DNA of 64,000 nt, from NCBI GenBank assembly GCA_964036275.1, contig OZ038435.1, positions 29,059,521 to 29,123,520 on the forward strand, read 5' to 3'. The DNA comes from Litoditis marina. Taxonomy: Eukaryota; Nematoda; Chromadorea; Rhabditida; Rhabditidae. Shown piece after piece: positions 54,694-64,000 of this stretch. Both the position numbers and the translations under genes were made by a program. Positions within the stretch are counted from its first letter, which is position 1, and each line of letters opens with the position of its first letter. The notes beneath the pieces are model-generated. The model saw only the letters and a list, made by a program, of their open reading frames with translations, made no database searches and was not told the DNA's origin.

Positions 54694-55120
54694 AAGGCTT
54701 TGTTCATACTTTTGCATTTGCAGCTAGACTAGATGCAGCGTAAATCTTGTCGAAAAAACGCGTATTGATTTTACGCCGCTGCAGCCGACTGCAACTGCAA
54801 AGAATACGCTGCAGTCGAGTTGTTCATACTTTTTTACGCCAGATGTGGCGTTTTTTACGCTCGATTGGGCGTGATTTAAGCTGACTGCAGCGTAAATTGC
54901 AGTATTGACATTATCCTACTGCACTTCATGTTCAATATATTTACCTTTTATGGAAACGTGATACGTAAAACTACTATGGAAACGTGAAACTACCCTAATT
55001 CCAACAATAGTCGTACTTTGCTAAAAACTTAATGTCGCCTCACATGCTGAAGCCTTAACATTCAATAATTACAAACTGAGAAAACAATCGAATCAAACTA
55101 TTGAATACGAATCTTATATA
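54694..55120. repeat. fragment related to TIR element ends
   Basis: Begins with AAGGCTTTGTTCATACTTTT, similar to the end of the preceding element, followed by repeated GCAGCGTAAAT, TTTACGCC and CGACTGCA blocks in both orientations. It appears to be another member of the same end-class. The right boundary is unclear. Confidence 0.5.
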
Positions 55121-55121
55121 A

Positions 55122-55324
55122 GGTACTCAGCAGTCGCATGTCCTAGGTACATGAACGGGACGTCCCATATCCCGATACCGTCCCGGGGCGGTACCAAGAA
55201 TTACGATTGAATTGAAGCAGATTTGCATAAAGGATGACAAAAAATCGCCTCGATCCGTCCCGGGACAGTACCGGGACATGGGACGTCCCGTTCTTGTACC
55301 TGGGACATACAGTCGCCTGAGTAC
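55122..55324. repeat. palindromic MITE with GGGACGTCCC
   Basis: Outer ends GTACTCAG...CTGAGTAC. Both arms carry GGTACA and ACGGGACGTCCCAT, then CCCGGTACTGTCCCGG-type blocks. About 200 bp. Confidence 0.85.
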
Positions 55325-57361
55325 TATTGACTATCAGACAAAACAAGAGTTTATTTAAAGATGTTTATGGTTTTGTTTTGTAACAAAAAAACCTGATTTT
55401 TCTCCTGATAACAAAACCCTTTCTCGAACCACTAGCAAAACAGGGGTCTGAGATACTTTGAAGACAGTAGTTTCTACAAGATACAATAGCCAATAATGAG
55501 AAATACATGAACTTTTATAAAATATAGATTATATAAAAACGAGAACTAGCAAAACAAGAAATACCTTTAAAATCGCGAAAGAAAGTCCTACCTCCTATAG
55601 ATTCTCTTGACCACCATCTGTGGAATCCGTTGAGTGGTTAGCTGGTAGCTTCCCTTGCAGCCTGGCGACGACCTGACATGTAACATTTAAATCACACTAT
55701 AGCAAAAAGAAAAAAATACATAAGAGAATGAAATACTAGTTATTCTGTCGTTACGTATGTATGTGTCAACTAATGTGAAAATGTGAATACTTAACAGCGA
55801 TAACCCCATATATTAGATGTACATAGCTATACAACATTAAAAGGTGAGACAACCACGCGTTGTTGTTGGCCTGCCGTCAAGCGGTGCAAGCTCACACAAA
55901 AATATATTTTTCACAGAGATTGAACCTCATTTGACTGCCTAAATCTGAACAAACGAATAACTTAAAAACTATGGCATTATCTTCTTCTTCTCAAATTAAA
56001 AATTAACCTAGAAATCAAATGATTATACGATATTCCTATCAAATTCACTTCGCTTTTTGAGATTGATCACGGTACTGAAGTTTTGAAGAGCGAATCATAC
56101 GAAAAATGAAGGCAGAAACTAATTAAAATATATATTAATATAAACAAAAATTACAGAGAAAAAATATGACGCCGCATTTCCAACGCGGTCGTCTAACAAC
56201 GCGAATACCCCAGTAAACGCCGTGCACGTTTGACGTTTGGGCGCGTTTGGAACATTTCGCCCATGGCATGCCGAACTTTTCAGGCATGCCGTGGGCGGCG
56301 AGGTCTCTGAGACAGGAGGGTGCTCGTGTCCGGAAAAAACCGCACCTAGTATGTTTTAGATACGTTTACCACGCGGGTTGGCTCGTTTTGAATGACCTTT
56401 TTCGGATGAATATTGTAGTTTGGTTTGTACTTTGTTGGAAGAGAATAGAAAACTTATTGGAACCTCGCTCAATTTACATAGATTTTCGCATTCGAATGAC
56501 TGAAATAGAAAGCGTGCGAATTATGAAATTAAGACTGAAAGTAAGACGAGCTAGTTTTAGTTCTGTATTAATGTCATGTGTAAATTATATTCGTAAATAA
56601 AGTAGTTAGGTCAAGTTGAAAATTTGGTTTTTCAAGTATGATTCCTTGATTGATTAAATTCTTGAATCGCGTTATATAGTTCACGTCATTTCTACTCCAA
56701 CTCTTACTACACATTCAAACCAGTGCCCTTTCCTGATGCAAAATTTAACTTCTCGAAAAAAAAGTTTTGCATTATCTCTGATAGAGAATCATAATCTGAA
56801 GCAAACAATTCAAACCTCCCCGATAAGTATTTACGTTAGAAAAACGGACTCAAGATTTTGTGTCTTCCTGTAGCAGTCTCCGTAGGAATGCAAGTGGCTA
56901 AATTTCGGGTTGTTGGATGTTCAGTGCGAATTGAGTTGATTTGCGAAGAATTTTGTGAAAGATACATTTTCAGTTTTGGGTGTTCAATAAAGCACTCAGT
57001 TATTTCGGCATTATTTTGATATTATTTAAACTTTTAATTTATTGGTCAATTTCAATTTATACCCTATTTTAAACTTGTTCTCTTGATATCATTTGAAAAA
57101 TGAAGTCAATCCATAAGATAATGAGCCATCAATTATGCGAGCAACTTGTGTTTTCGCCAACGCACGGTTTACGAAATGCATGTCACCACCCCCCAGCCTG
57201 TGCCGTATTTAATATCGGTTTCATGAAAAAGAGTGCACAAAGCAGAGACGGAGAGTTTTTGCTACGTTTTGTGACGTTTGACCTCATGTGATAGTCAATT
57301 TGGCCATTTGGCACCTCCGTGAGGTGTCTCAGCGACATATATGTGAGAGTTGGTTGGCTTT
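55325..57361. other. non-coding region, no gene recognised
   Basis: An inverted GCATGCC pair lies at about 56262-56300. A 117-codon plus-strand open frame at 56247-56600 has no motif and overlaps that palindrome. Otherwise AT-rich sequence. Confidence 0.4.
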
Positions 57362-58534
57362 AGGCTGTCTTCAGACTTTTTGCGCGATACAAGATACACG
57401 ATACATGCGCGCTCTAATCATGTGTATCGATTGCATTTTTGTAGCGGCGACAGATACATGCGTCACGCGATGTATCTATCGTGTTCATACTTTTTCTACA
57501 GTATCTCGGCGTCAGATACATCATTTTGAATCGACGATACACTTTTTTTGAAGATTGCGGCCGCCATTCTACACTTCACTCATATTGTGGATACATCTAG
57601 GTTTTCGGATAATAACCTAAAAAAAAGTGATTTTTGTGAAATTTTTCCAATTGATAGAATGTTCCCCCACACAAAACAGATTGGTATCCGCAAAAAAAAT
57701 TTCATTTTCGCGCGCGACGAGCGCACGCGACGCGTCAAAATGAGAAAATATGCAGATTTGGGTCAAACTTGTGAACTGTGATTATCGATCATGGAGATTG
57801 CGAATGTGGATATCAATTTTATATCACGCACGCGACGCGTGCACGCGCCGCGACAAAAATTCAAAAACCCGTAGAATTACAATAAAACTTGGGAACCTGA
57901 GGAAATCGATCATTCTGAAGTCAGATGTGAGCTTGGTACGAACTTGGGGTCAAGCGCGCGCGCAGCACGCGACGCGACAAAAAATTTCAACTCTTGTGCA
58001 TGAAGATAAATTTTTGGGATTGGGAGTGGTCGGCACGCGGATAGAAGGTATTACGAGTTTCGGATATATATTCATAACCAGCATGATCGAATACCCCACC
58101 CATCCCAATTTCATATGAATCGACTCATTTTGATATTTCTGCCGCGTCGCGTGCACGCGCTTCGTGTGAGTGAAATTGAGTATATGGCATGGGGATTGGT
58201 AACAATGATCATCAGCTTTTTTGTTTTTCACGACGTCCAAAGTTTATCGAAATTCATTCATTTTCACATTTTGTCGCGGCGCGTCGCGTGCGATGAGATA
58301 GACGTCAATTTGAAGAATACCTATAAAAATATCTATGAAATAAAGAATTAAAAATTGTTAAAAGTTACTTTTGAATTTGAAACTAACAAAATCGAAAAAA
58401 ATGTATCCTGGAACGTTCATACTTTTCTGATACGTTGGCGCCAAGATACGGATACAAAATGAGACGATACAAATAATTCGAAAATGAATCGTGTATCTGT
58501 ATCTTGTATCGCACAAAAAGTCTGAAGACAGCCT
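57362..58534. mobile_element. 1.2-kb TIR element with GCACGCGACGCG subterminal repeats
   Basis: Terminal inverted repeats AGGCTGTCTTCAGACTTTTT, continued on both sides by GCGATACAAGATACA. Five clusters of CGCACGCGACGCG followed or preceded by ACAAAAATT-type sequence are seen at about 57708, 57826, 57958, 58140 and 58276, in both orientations. The short open frames are shadows of these repeats. No transposase. Confidence 0.88.
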
Positions 58535-58816
58535 TAGGGGGATTGCTACGCCGCCTGGTTATACTATTACAAATGCGCCTAGATTCCAAGAACATAAGTT
58601 TTGGCAGCGTTAAGTGTTTGTAGCCTGGCATACTGATATCATTCATGAGGAATATCTCACTAACGTCTCTTGAGATTCTATTGATTGCTATGCTACAACA
58701 TTGGAAGTTCACGAGTAGCTCATGAGGTGTTCATGAGATTCTCATGAGAGAATCATTGGAACTTCTCCTGAGGTTGGATGGATTGTTACGCCGACAACAA
58801 AATATATCTCGTGTAC
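58535..58816. other. short intron/intergenic stretch
   Basis: Contains the repeated words CTCATGAG and TTCATGAG around 58712-58775. No gene signal. Confidence 0.35.
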
Positions 58817-58892
58817 CTCCCAGCTGTCTCGGTATCACCATCTTTGCCTCCGTGACCACCAGCAACAGTGAAAATACCATGCAAATCAGCAT
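58817..58892 (-). CDS. signal-peptide exon, probably first exon of PLA2-like gene B
   Basis: Minus-strand ATG at 58892 begins MLICMVFSLLLVVTEA, a strong secretion signal, and continues KMVIPRQLG to a GTACAC donor at phase 1. The second exon of paralogue B (48573) enters in phase 1, and paralogue A has the same arrangement (82-nt first exon, phase 1). This would make a 10.2-kb first intron. The alternative is a remnant of a lost fourth paralogue. Confidence 0.5.
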
Positions 58893-60191
58893 CCTGTCGA
58901 TACGCCGGATTCGAGCTTCTAACTGAAATTCAACCTTTGTTTGACGTAATCTAAGCACCTTTTTCAATCTCATAACGATTCGATACTATTAGTTGGTCAA
59001 CAAAAGAACCAGTTGGGGTAGGAGAAAAACCAGTTTGAGACCTGGCTTCAAACAAAGATAATCCAGATTCGACAATATCAGAGCGCTTGATGTCAGAAAG
59101 TTTTTTCAGTAGGCAAGTCTTCGAAACCCATTCAGGTTGGCTAGAGAACAGAAGCAAACATTTCACCTAAGTATGCGTTCATGAGATTGGAATTGAGAGC
59201 GATTCATATAAAATGTGTTCTGAAATTAAGGAAAACTGCCGAAATGTTTCTGTGAACTAAAATGGAATGGTTGATTTCATCCAACTGACTGCTTCTGGCG
59301 TGTCTACCAAGAAACTATATTGAGTGCTAATTGATATTCGGTGGTGTAGAATGCCACGTATATTCGATGTACGCGTGTACGGCTGCAGAGATGAAAAACT
59401 CTACAATAACGAAGCGTACAATGAATTTGGATGTACTTCATTTCATTGAGGGATTGAACACAGTAAAAGCACCTCTACTACATCAAGGAATTGCAACAAC
59501 TCTGCTCGTCATATCGGATGGGTTGTCAACATGAAGCGGTTTGGGTTGTTGACCCAGAAGCGGAGCTCTCGCCCTCAAGAAAACCTTCCTGATGGTTGTG
59601 TTCCGGAACCCTTTACTCGTGGACAAGAATTCATCAACAAGGATCATATCATCATCGTAAGAAGGTGTTAGCACCCCCATAGAAGCTGCTAAGCAGTTTT
59701 GTAGAAGTTTCGGTTCAGAGCAGGTATATGAACGAGACCAATCAGTTTTGTAGAAGTTCCAGATAAGGTATAGGAAAGATCGAGTACAGCCCTTAAATAA
59801 AGCTGTTTGGAAGATACAACTGGTTTTACACTTTTACTCATCGTTGTTGACTAACATAAAAAGTATGCGATGAATCTAATTTTTCTCAGGTAACAATAAT
59901 CGCGAGAAAACCAGAGAATACATGTCTGTCAGCAAATAGATAGAAGTGATGAGCCAGACCAAATTTTTGCGAGCAACGAAGTCAGTTGGAAGTATCTTAT
60001 GCAAGTGACCAGAGTTTCGTGGAAAATTGCTCGATTGATATATTTTGTTTGCTTTGGGCTTTTCAGTGTTCTTTTTCGGTTCATTGTTTTGCTACATACA
60101 GAAGAAGGTTTGAATTTTGATAACTTCATGATGAATAATCGAACTTCAGGCTCATAGACGTTGTGAAAGCCGACGAGTCCCCATGTTTCTT
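58893..60191. other. intergenic region, no gene recognised
   Basis: Short open frames on both strands lack recognisable motifs. About 59700-59760 has a direct repeat of CAGTTTTGTAGAAGTT. No poly(A) signal for paralogue C was clearly identified. Confidence 0.4.
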
Positions 60192-61586
60192 TTACTTCCG
60201 GACCTGAAATGAGTCTTTGAATTTACAACATTCCGCCGAAAATCCACACGTAGTACACTCTATTCCACCAATCGCTGTTATTCTACAGTAATCCGTCAGA
60301 TATGCAGGAGGCTTGTTCTAATGAATAATTTATAACTTTGGTTCCAGACTTCCAGAATTATAAGAATAAGAGTGCACGTATGACGACAAGGACTATACTT
60401 GTGAGCTTTTCTGCTATAGTTTGTTTCCCCCACTTATTACCCTCTACAGTAATCTGCTCCAAATTCCAGGTCAAAATTTGGTAAATTGACGTCTTTAGAT
60501 TTTATACAAATTTTATTACTGTTTTTTGCACATTTACTACTGCAAACATGTGGGGCACAACATTCTAACGAGTTTTTTGCCAAAACAAAAAGCTTCCCAT
60601 TGTTTGAACTGGTATTACCATTGAAGGTACAAAACAAGGAGGTTTTATTAAAGAAACGGTGCATGCCCCAATTTGTACTGTAGGATCCACGACAGTGTGA
60701 AAGAAAACATCTCAGCCAGCGAATGCTATGTATTTCCTCATGTTTTCCTCAGAAAAGTCAAGTCGCTGGTGGTACTGTTCTGTGTAACCTGCAATACTAA
60801 CAGGATAACAATTATCATTCTAAAACCGTATTCTCACTCTCTGCCACTGACCCTCTTTTTCTGTCCCTTTCTCGTTCTCACACACTTCCCCTCTTTTCTC
60901 TTTCTCTTCTTCCCTCTCTCTCACTTTCCTTGTTTTTCTTGTTCTCTTGTTTTTTTCTCACACCCCAAATGTTCCTCCTCCAGCTCACCTCTCCATCTTC
61001 CGTTCCGTTTCCGGATGCTTTGTACGCACTCTCTCCCCACTGTCTAACTACGTTGCAAAACAGAGGAGCCACCCTCTGGGAACAGTTCAGAGACGGCTGT
61101 GTTTCTTGCTGCAAAATACATCAACAAATTTCAGAGAACACCAGATCATCCGTAACGAATTGTAAAACAATCTTCGAGTTGTTATGTTGAACTCGATTCC
61201 AGGCGTTCTACCAATTTACAGTTTTTCTGTTTACCATACGCACAAAATGCTTATTCTCTTAGACTGTTTTCACGTTGAGACTACAATGATGTTGAATTTG
61301 AACATTTGGAAGTGAAAGGAAAAGAGGAAAGAAAAAAAACATGTTATTTTGTTCGAAGCATTTACATGCTAAAACTGCCTCGAAGTAGCACATTCATACT
61401 GTAAGTGTCTAGGGATCATGAAATTATAGTTTAAAACTCAATATAGAGGGTAGGAACAAAGTGTTTTTCCTATTCTAGTTATTCTACTCACTTCTAGACA
61501 ATTGCAGAAGTTGTCATCACAGTACTTCTGTCCCAACTGGTCTCCGTAACACGAGTCGTGCACAAAACAACAACCGTTTATTCCAG
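60192..61586 (-). CDS. secreted phospholipase A2-like protein (paralogue C), 5' exons missing
   Basis: Exons 61492-61586, 60989-61108, 60192-60203. The first encodes the PLA2 active-site motif CCFVHDSCYGDQ and YCDDNFCNCL in the same 95-nt exon as paralogues A and B. The second encodes the Cys-pair segment SLNCSQRVAPLFCNVVRQWG, ending NGTEDGE. The third is a 12-nt terminal exon reading VRK-stop in phase 0, matching the GEVRK sequence of paralogue A. The tryptophan/Cys exon and leader were not found between 61587 and 61980. They may lie beyond the inverted repeat, outside the window, or be lost. Partial gene. Activity cannot be judged. Confidence 0.7.
60832..60960. repeat. pyrimidine-rich tract in PLA2-like gene C intron
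   Basis: CTCTTTCTCTTTCTCTTC-type sequence starting about 25-30 nt beyond the exon donor on the sense side. It occupies the same intron position as the (TC)n tract in paralogue B. Confidence 0.7.
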
Positions 61587-61984
61587 CTAAAAATACACAA
61601 ATTCACTGTTCTTCCAATGTTTGATTTATTCTGCTTCCACACAGCATGAGAAGCCTTATTTGGAATCAATAACAAATAAACTCCGAAAGCAGCCAACTGC
61701 AGAATTTAATCTAGAATGAAGTCCGGTCGTACTTTTTACGTGGGCGTTACAATGCATATCATGCGCACTGATTTAACTGCAGCGTTTCATACTACGTAAA
61801 TCTATGAGCTTTTTTTATTCGGTTCGTTCTAACGCAGGCGTAAAACGGTCGTGTGAAAAGTATGAACGTTGTCTACTCGTTCTTAATAACAGACTCGCGA
61901 ATCTGTTTTCAGTAAATGACACATTCAATTTATGGTCGATAGAGTGTGAATCAATGACATGATTATCTATAAAAGAAGCCTCTC

Positions 61985-63825
61985 AATTCATGAAAAAGTG
62001 GGGGCCCAACAACTGTGAGATTTGTCTTCTGCTGTGCCTTACACATCTACTCTCAAATGGAGCAGCTACTGCTACAAAAACCGAAAAATACTGATATACT
62101 CAAGTATAACTGTTCATTACAAACATACAAAAGTCGTAAAAAAAATTTCAAACCTGTAAACTATAATATACAATTCACAGCTGCGAAAGAGGGAACAACT
62201 GTTGAATAATATGCAAAGTTTTATAGCACCTAGAGTTAAAGTAATGACCACAAATGCATACCATTGTGTAAAAAACCAGGATCTCTTGACTACGTTGAGT
62301 TAACATCTATGATTTGTAGATTCTAGTTTACAGGTTTGAAAAATTCTGTACGGTGCAGATAAAATTGTTTTCTTAATGAACCACTTGTCAAGTATTACCA
62401 TCATTCGGAAAAAAAATATGACGTCAACATTGCAGTTCTAGAAACTTACTTCATCTGCCCTCCAGAATCCCAGAATACGTCATGTTTGAATGAAGTTTCA
62501 TCGTGAATTGACCATTTTTAAGAAACTTCCAGCATTCGAAAACATATTTCACGTCATTTTTTTTTAAAAGTTGACGTCATCTGGCCTTCTGAATTCCAGA
62601 ATAAGTCATATTTAGATAAAGTTTTATCGTTAATATACCATTTTTAAGATATTTCCAGCATTTGAAAATATATGTGACGTCAACTTTGCACTTTTCAAAA
62701 ATGACGTCATCTGGTCTCCAGAATCCCAGAATACGTCACTCTTAGATTGAGTTTCACCGGTAATTGACCTTTTCTAAGATATATTCAGCATTTGAAAATA
62801 TATGTGACGTCAACTTTGCACTTTTCAAAAATGACGTCATCTGGTCTCCAGAATCCCAGAATACGTCACTCTTAGATTGAGTTTCACCGTTAATTGACCC
62901 TTTCTAAGACATTTTCAGCATTTGAAAATATATGTGACGTCAACTTTGCACTTTTCAAAAATGACGTCATCTGGTCTCCAGAATCCCAGAATACGTCACT
63001 CTAAGATTGAGTTTCACCGTTAATTGACCCTTTCTAAGATATTACTATCATTTAAAAATATATGTGACGTCAACTTTGCACTTTTCAAAAATGACGTCAT
63101 CCGAGCTCCAGAATCCTCGATGACGTCATCAGTAGAAGACTTACATCTAAATCGATGTCAGTTCATGTCGTGGTATCATACTTCAAATTTTACTTGAATT
63201 GGTTAGGACTGAGCTGAGTTATAACGCAATTTGATTTACCCCGACAGAGAGGGCGAGAGAGTGCACGAAATGAAGAGACGCAGACACATTTTCAAAGACC
63301 TATAACTTGATGAAAAATAATTTTTTTTCGAAAAAAGTTTGCGCCCCCAAGGTTTGAGTGGGATATCTATCGTGTCCCAAATTTTCAGTCAAATCGGTTT
63401 ACACATAAAAATTTTCCAGGAGTGCGCACCAACACAGACAGACACACGGCGGAAGTTGGCGGTCTGCATGAAGCGCATAACGTCATAACTCCGCTCAAAC
63501 TCAATCAATTTCGTTCAAATTTCGAACATAGCTTATAAATGTGCCATAGAAAATCAGCAAATCATAAAAAGTTCTGATTTGCACAATTGGACCTTTTTGA
63601 GAGTGAACTAAAAAAATGAAAGCGCGCATTAGCCGGACCAAAGACAAATCTCGCACAGCGCTTCGCGCTGCGCGCGATTTTGCAAATATGCTTGAGAACA
63701 TGTCCAAATCATTTAAAGTTCTGTTTTGCGAATTTCAGCCTTTTTATGAGAAAACTAAAAAAAACGGAGGCGCGCATTAGCCAGATAAAGACAAACCTCG
63801 CACAGCCGCTGCGCGCGATTTCCGC
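61985..63825 (-). repeat. CRE-bearing long repeat, copy 2, inverted
   Basis: Inverted relative to 43250-44906. The hairpin arm comes first (61985-62200, TTCATGAAAAAGTGGGGGCC start), with its partner cut short (62290-62345). Then comes a tandem block whose unit is exactly 130 bp (TGACGTCA at 62675, 62805, 62935 and 63065), giving eleven exact TGACGTCA between 62421 and 63128, against six in copy 1. The GCGCTTCGCGCTGCGCGC end lies at about 63659-63677, and a second partial copy of that end at 63768-63825. Confidence 0.87.
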
Positions 63826-64000
63826 GACCGATCCGACAACATACGCGTACATGCCCTTGCTAAATGCACGCTTCACATAAACGTGTTATTGTTTCTACAA
63901 TATACACATTCAATCTTTTTTTCTCCGAATAGACTCAAAGTTTACTTGGATATTAAATAAAAAAATAATGAACACTTAGTTTTCAACTTTTGAAATAGGA
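63826..64000. other. right edge of the window, no feature
   Basis: AT-rich sequence after the repeat end; nothing recognised. Confidence 0.4.

Noticed and set aside
51187..55640. Shared TATAGGAGGTAGG at two minus-strand sites (about 51190 and 55592), considered as paralogous exon ends
   Set aside because: The upstream sequences do not give consistent open frames in a phase compatible with the PLA2-like leader exon.
56247..56600. 117-codon plus-strand open frame
   Set aside because: Overlaps an inverted GCATGCC repeat and has no recognised motif.
62560..63130. Regular 130-bp repeats considered as a CRISPR array
   Set aside because: The whole 130-bp unit is repeated with no unique spacers, and this is eukaryotic DNA.

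Overview
The window is nuclear DNA from a rhabditid (Caenorhabditis-like) nematode. The evidence is many short introns with TTTCAG-type acceptors, AATAAA poly(A) signals, nematode-style SH2 tyrosine kinase and protein tyrosine phosphatase genes, a tyrosine/glycine-rich secreted peptide gene, nematode telomere-type TTAGGC motifs inside a repeat, and many palindromic MITE-like repeats. The species cannot be named from sequence alone. Intron density is high: 22 introns were resolved in one 739-codon gene.

Layout. 720-8823 (+): mitochondrial methylmalonyl-CoA mutase (mmcm-1), complete. 10582-11221 (+): small secreted Gly/Tyr-rich protein behind a TATA box, followed by a broken partial duplicate. 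12813-17239 (+): SH2 plus tyrosine kinase gene. 17972-22557 (+): catalytically intact protein tyrosine phosphatase. 23342-37802 (-): a 19-exon RBR E3 ubiquitin ligase of the RNF216/TRIAD3 family. Its 4.5 kb intron 7 holds an apparently full coding set of a CR1-like LINE (29524-33161, + strand), whose 3' tail ends about 6 nt from the host 5' splice site. 40145-41689 (-), 46554-48573 (-) and 60192-61586 (-): three secreted phospholipase A2-like paralogues sharing exon sizes and phases. The third is cut by the window edge or has lost its first exons.

The other DNA, especially 41.7-46.5, 48.6-58.8 and 61.6-64.0 kb, is dominated by non-coding mobile elements: a pair of inverted 1.7-kb repeats about 17 kb apart that carry 130-bp units with TGACGTCA palindromes, a 2.2-kb and a 1.2-kb terminal-inverted-repeat element that share a subterminal motif, and many 120-400 bp MITEs, several present twice in the window.

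Functionally, the mutase is a housekeeping mitochondrial enzyme of propionate catabolism. The adjacent same-strand kinase and phosphatase have opposing activities, but only proximity links them. The RBR ligase and the secreted PLA2-like cluster are unrelated neighbours. All gene models were spliced by eye with phase checking. Start codons and terminal exons are the weakest points.
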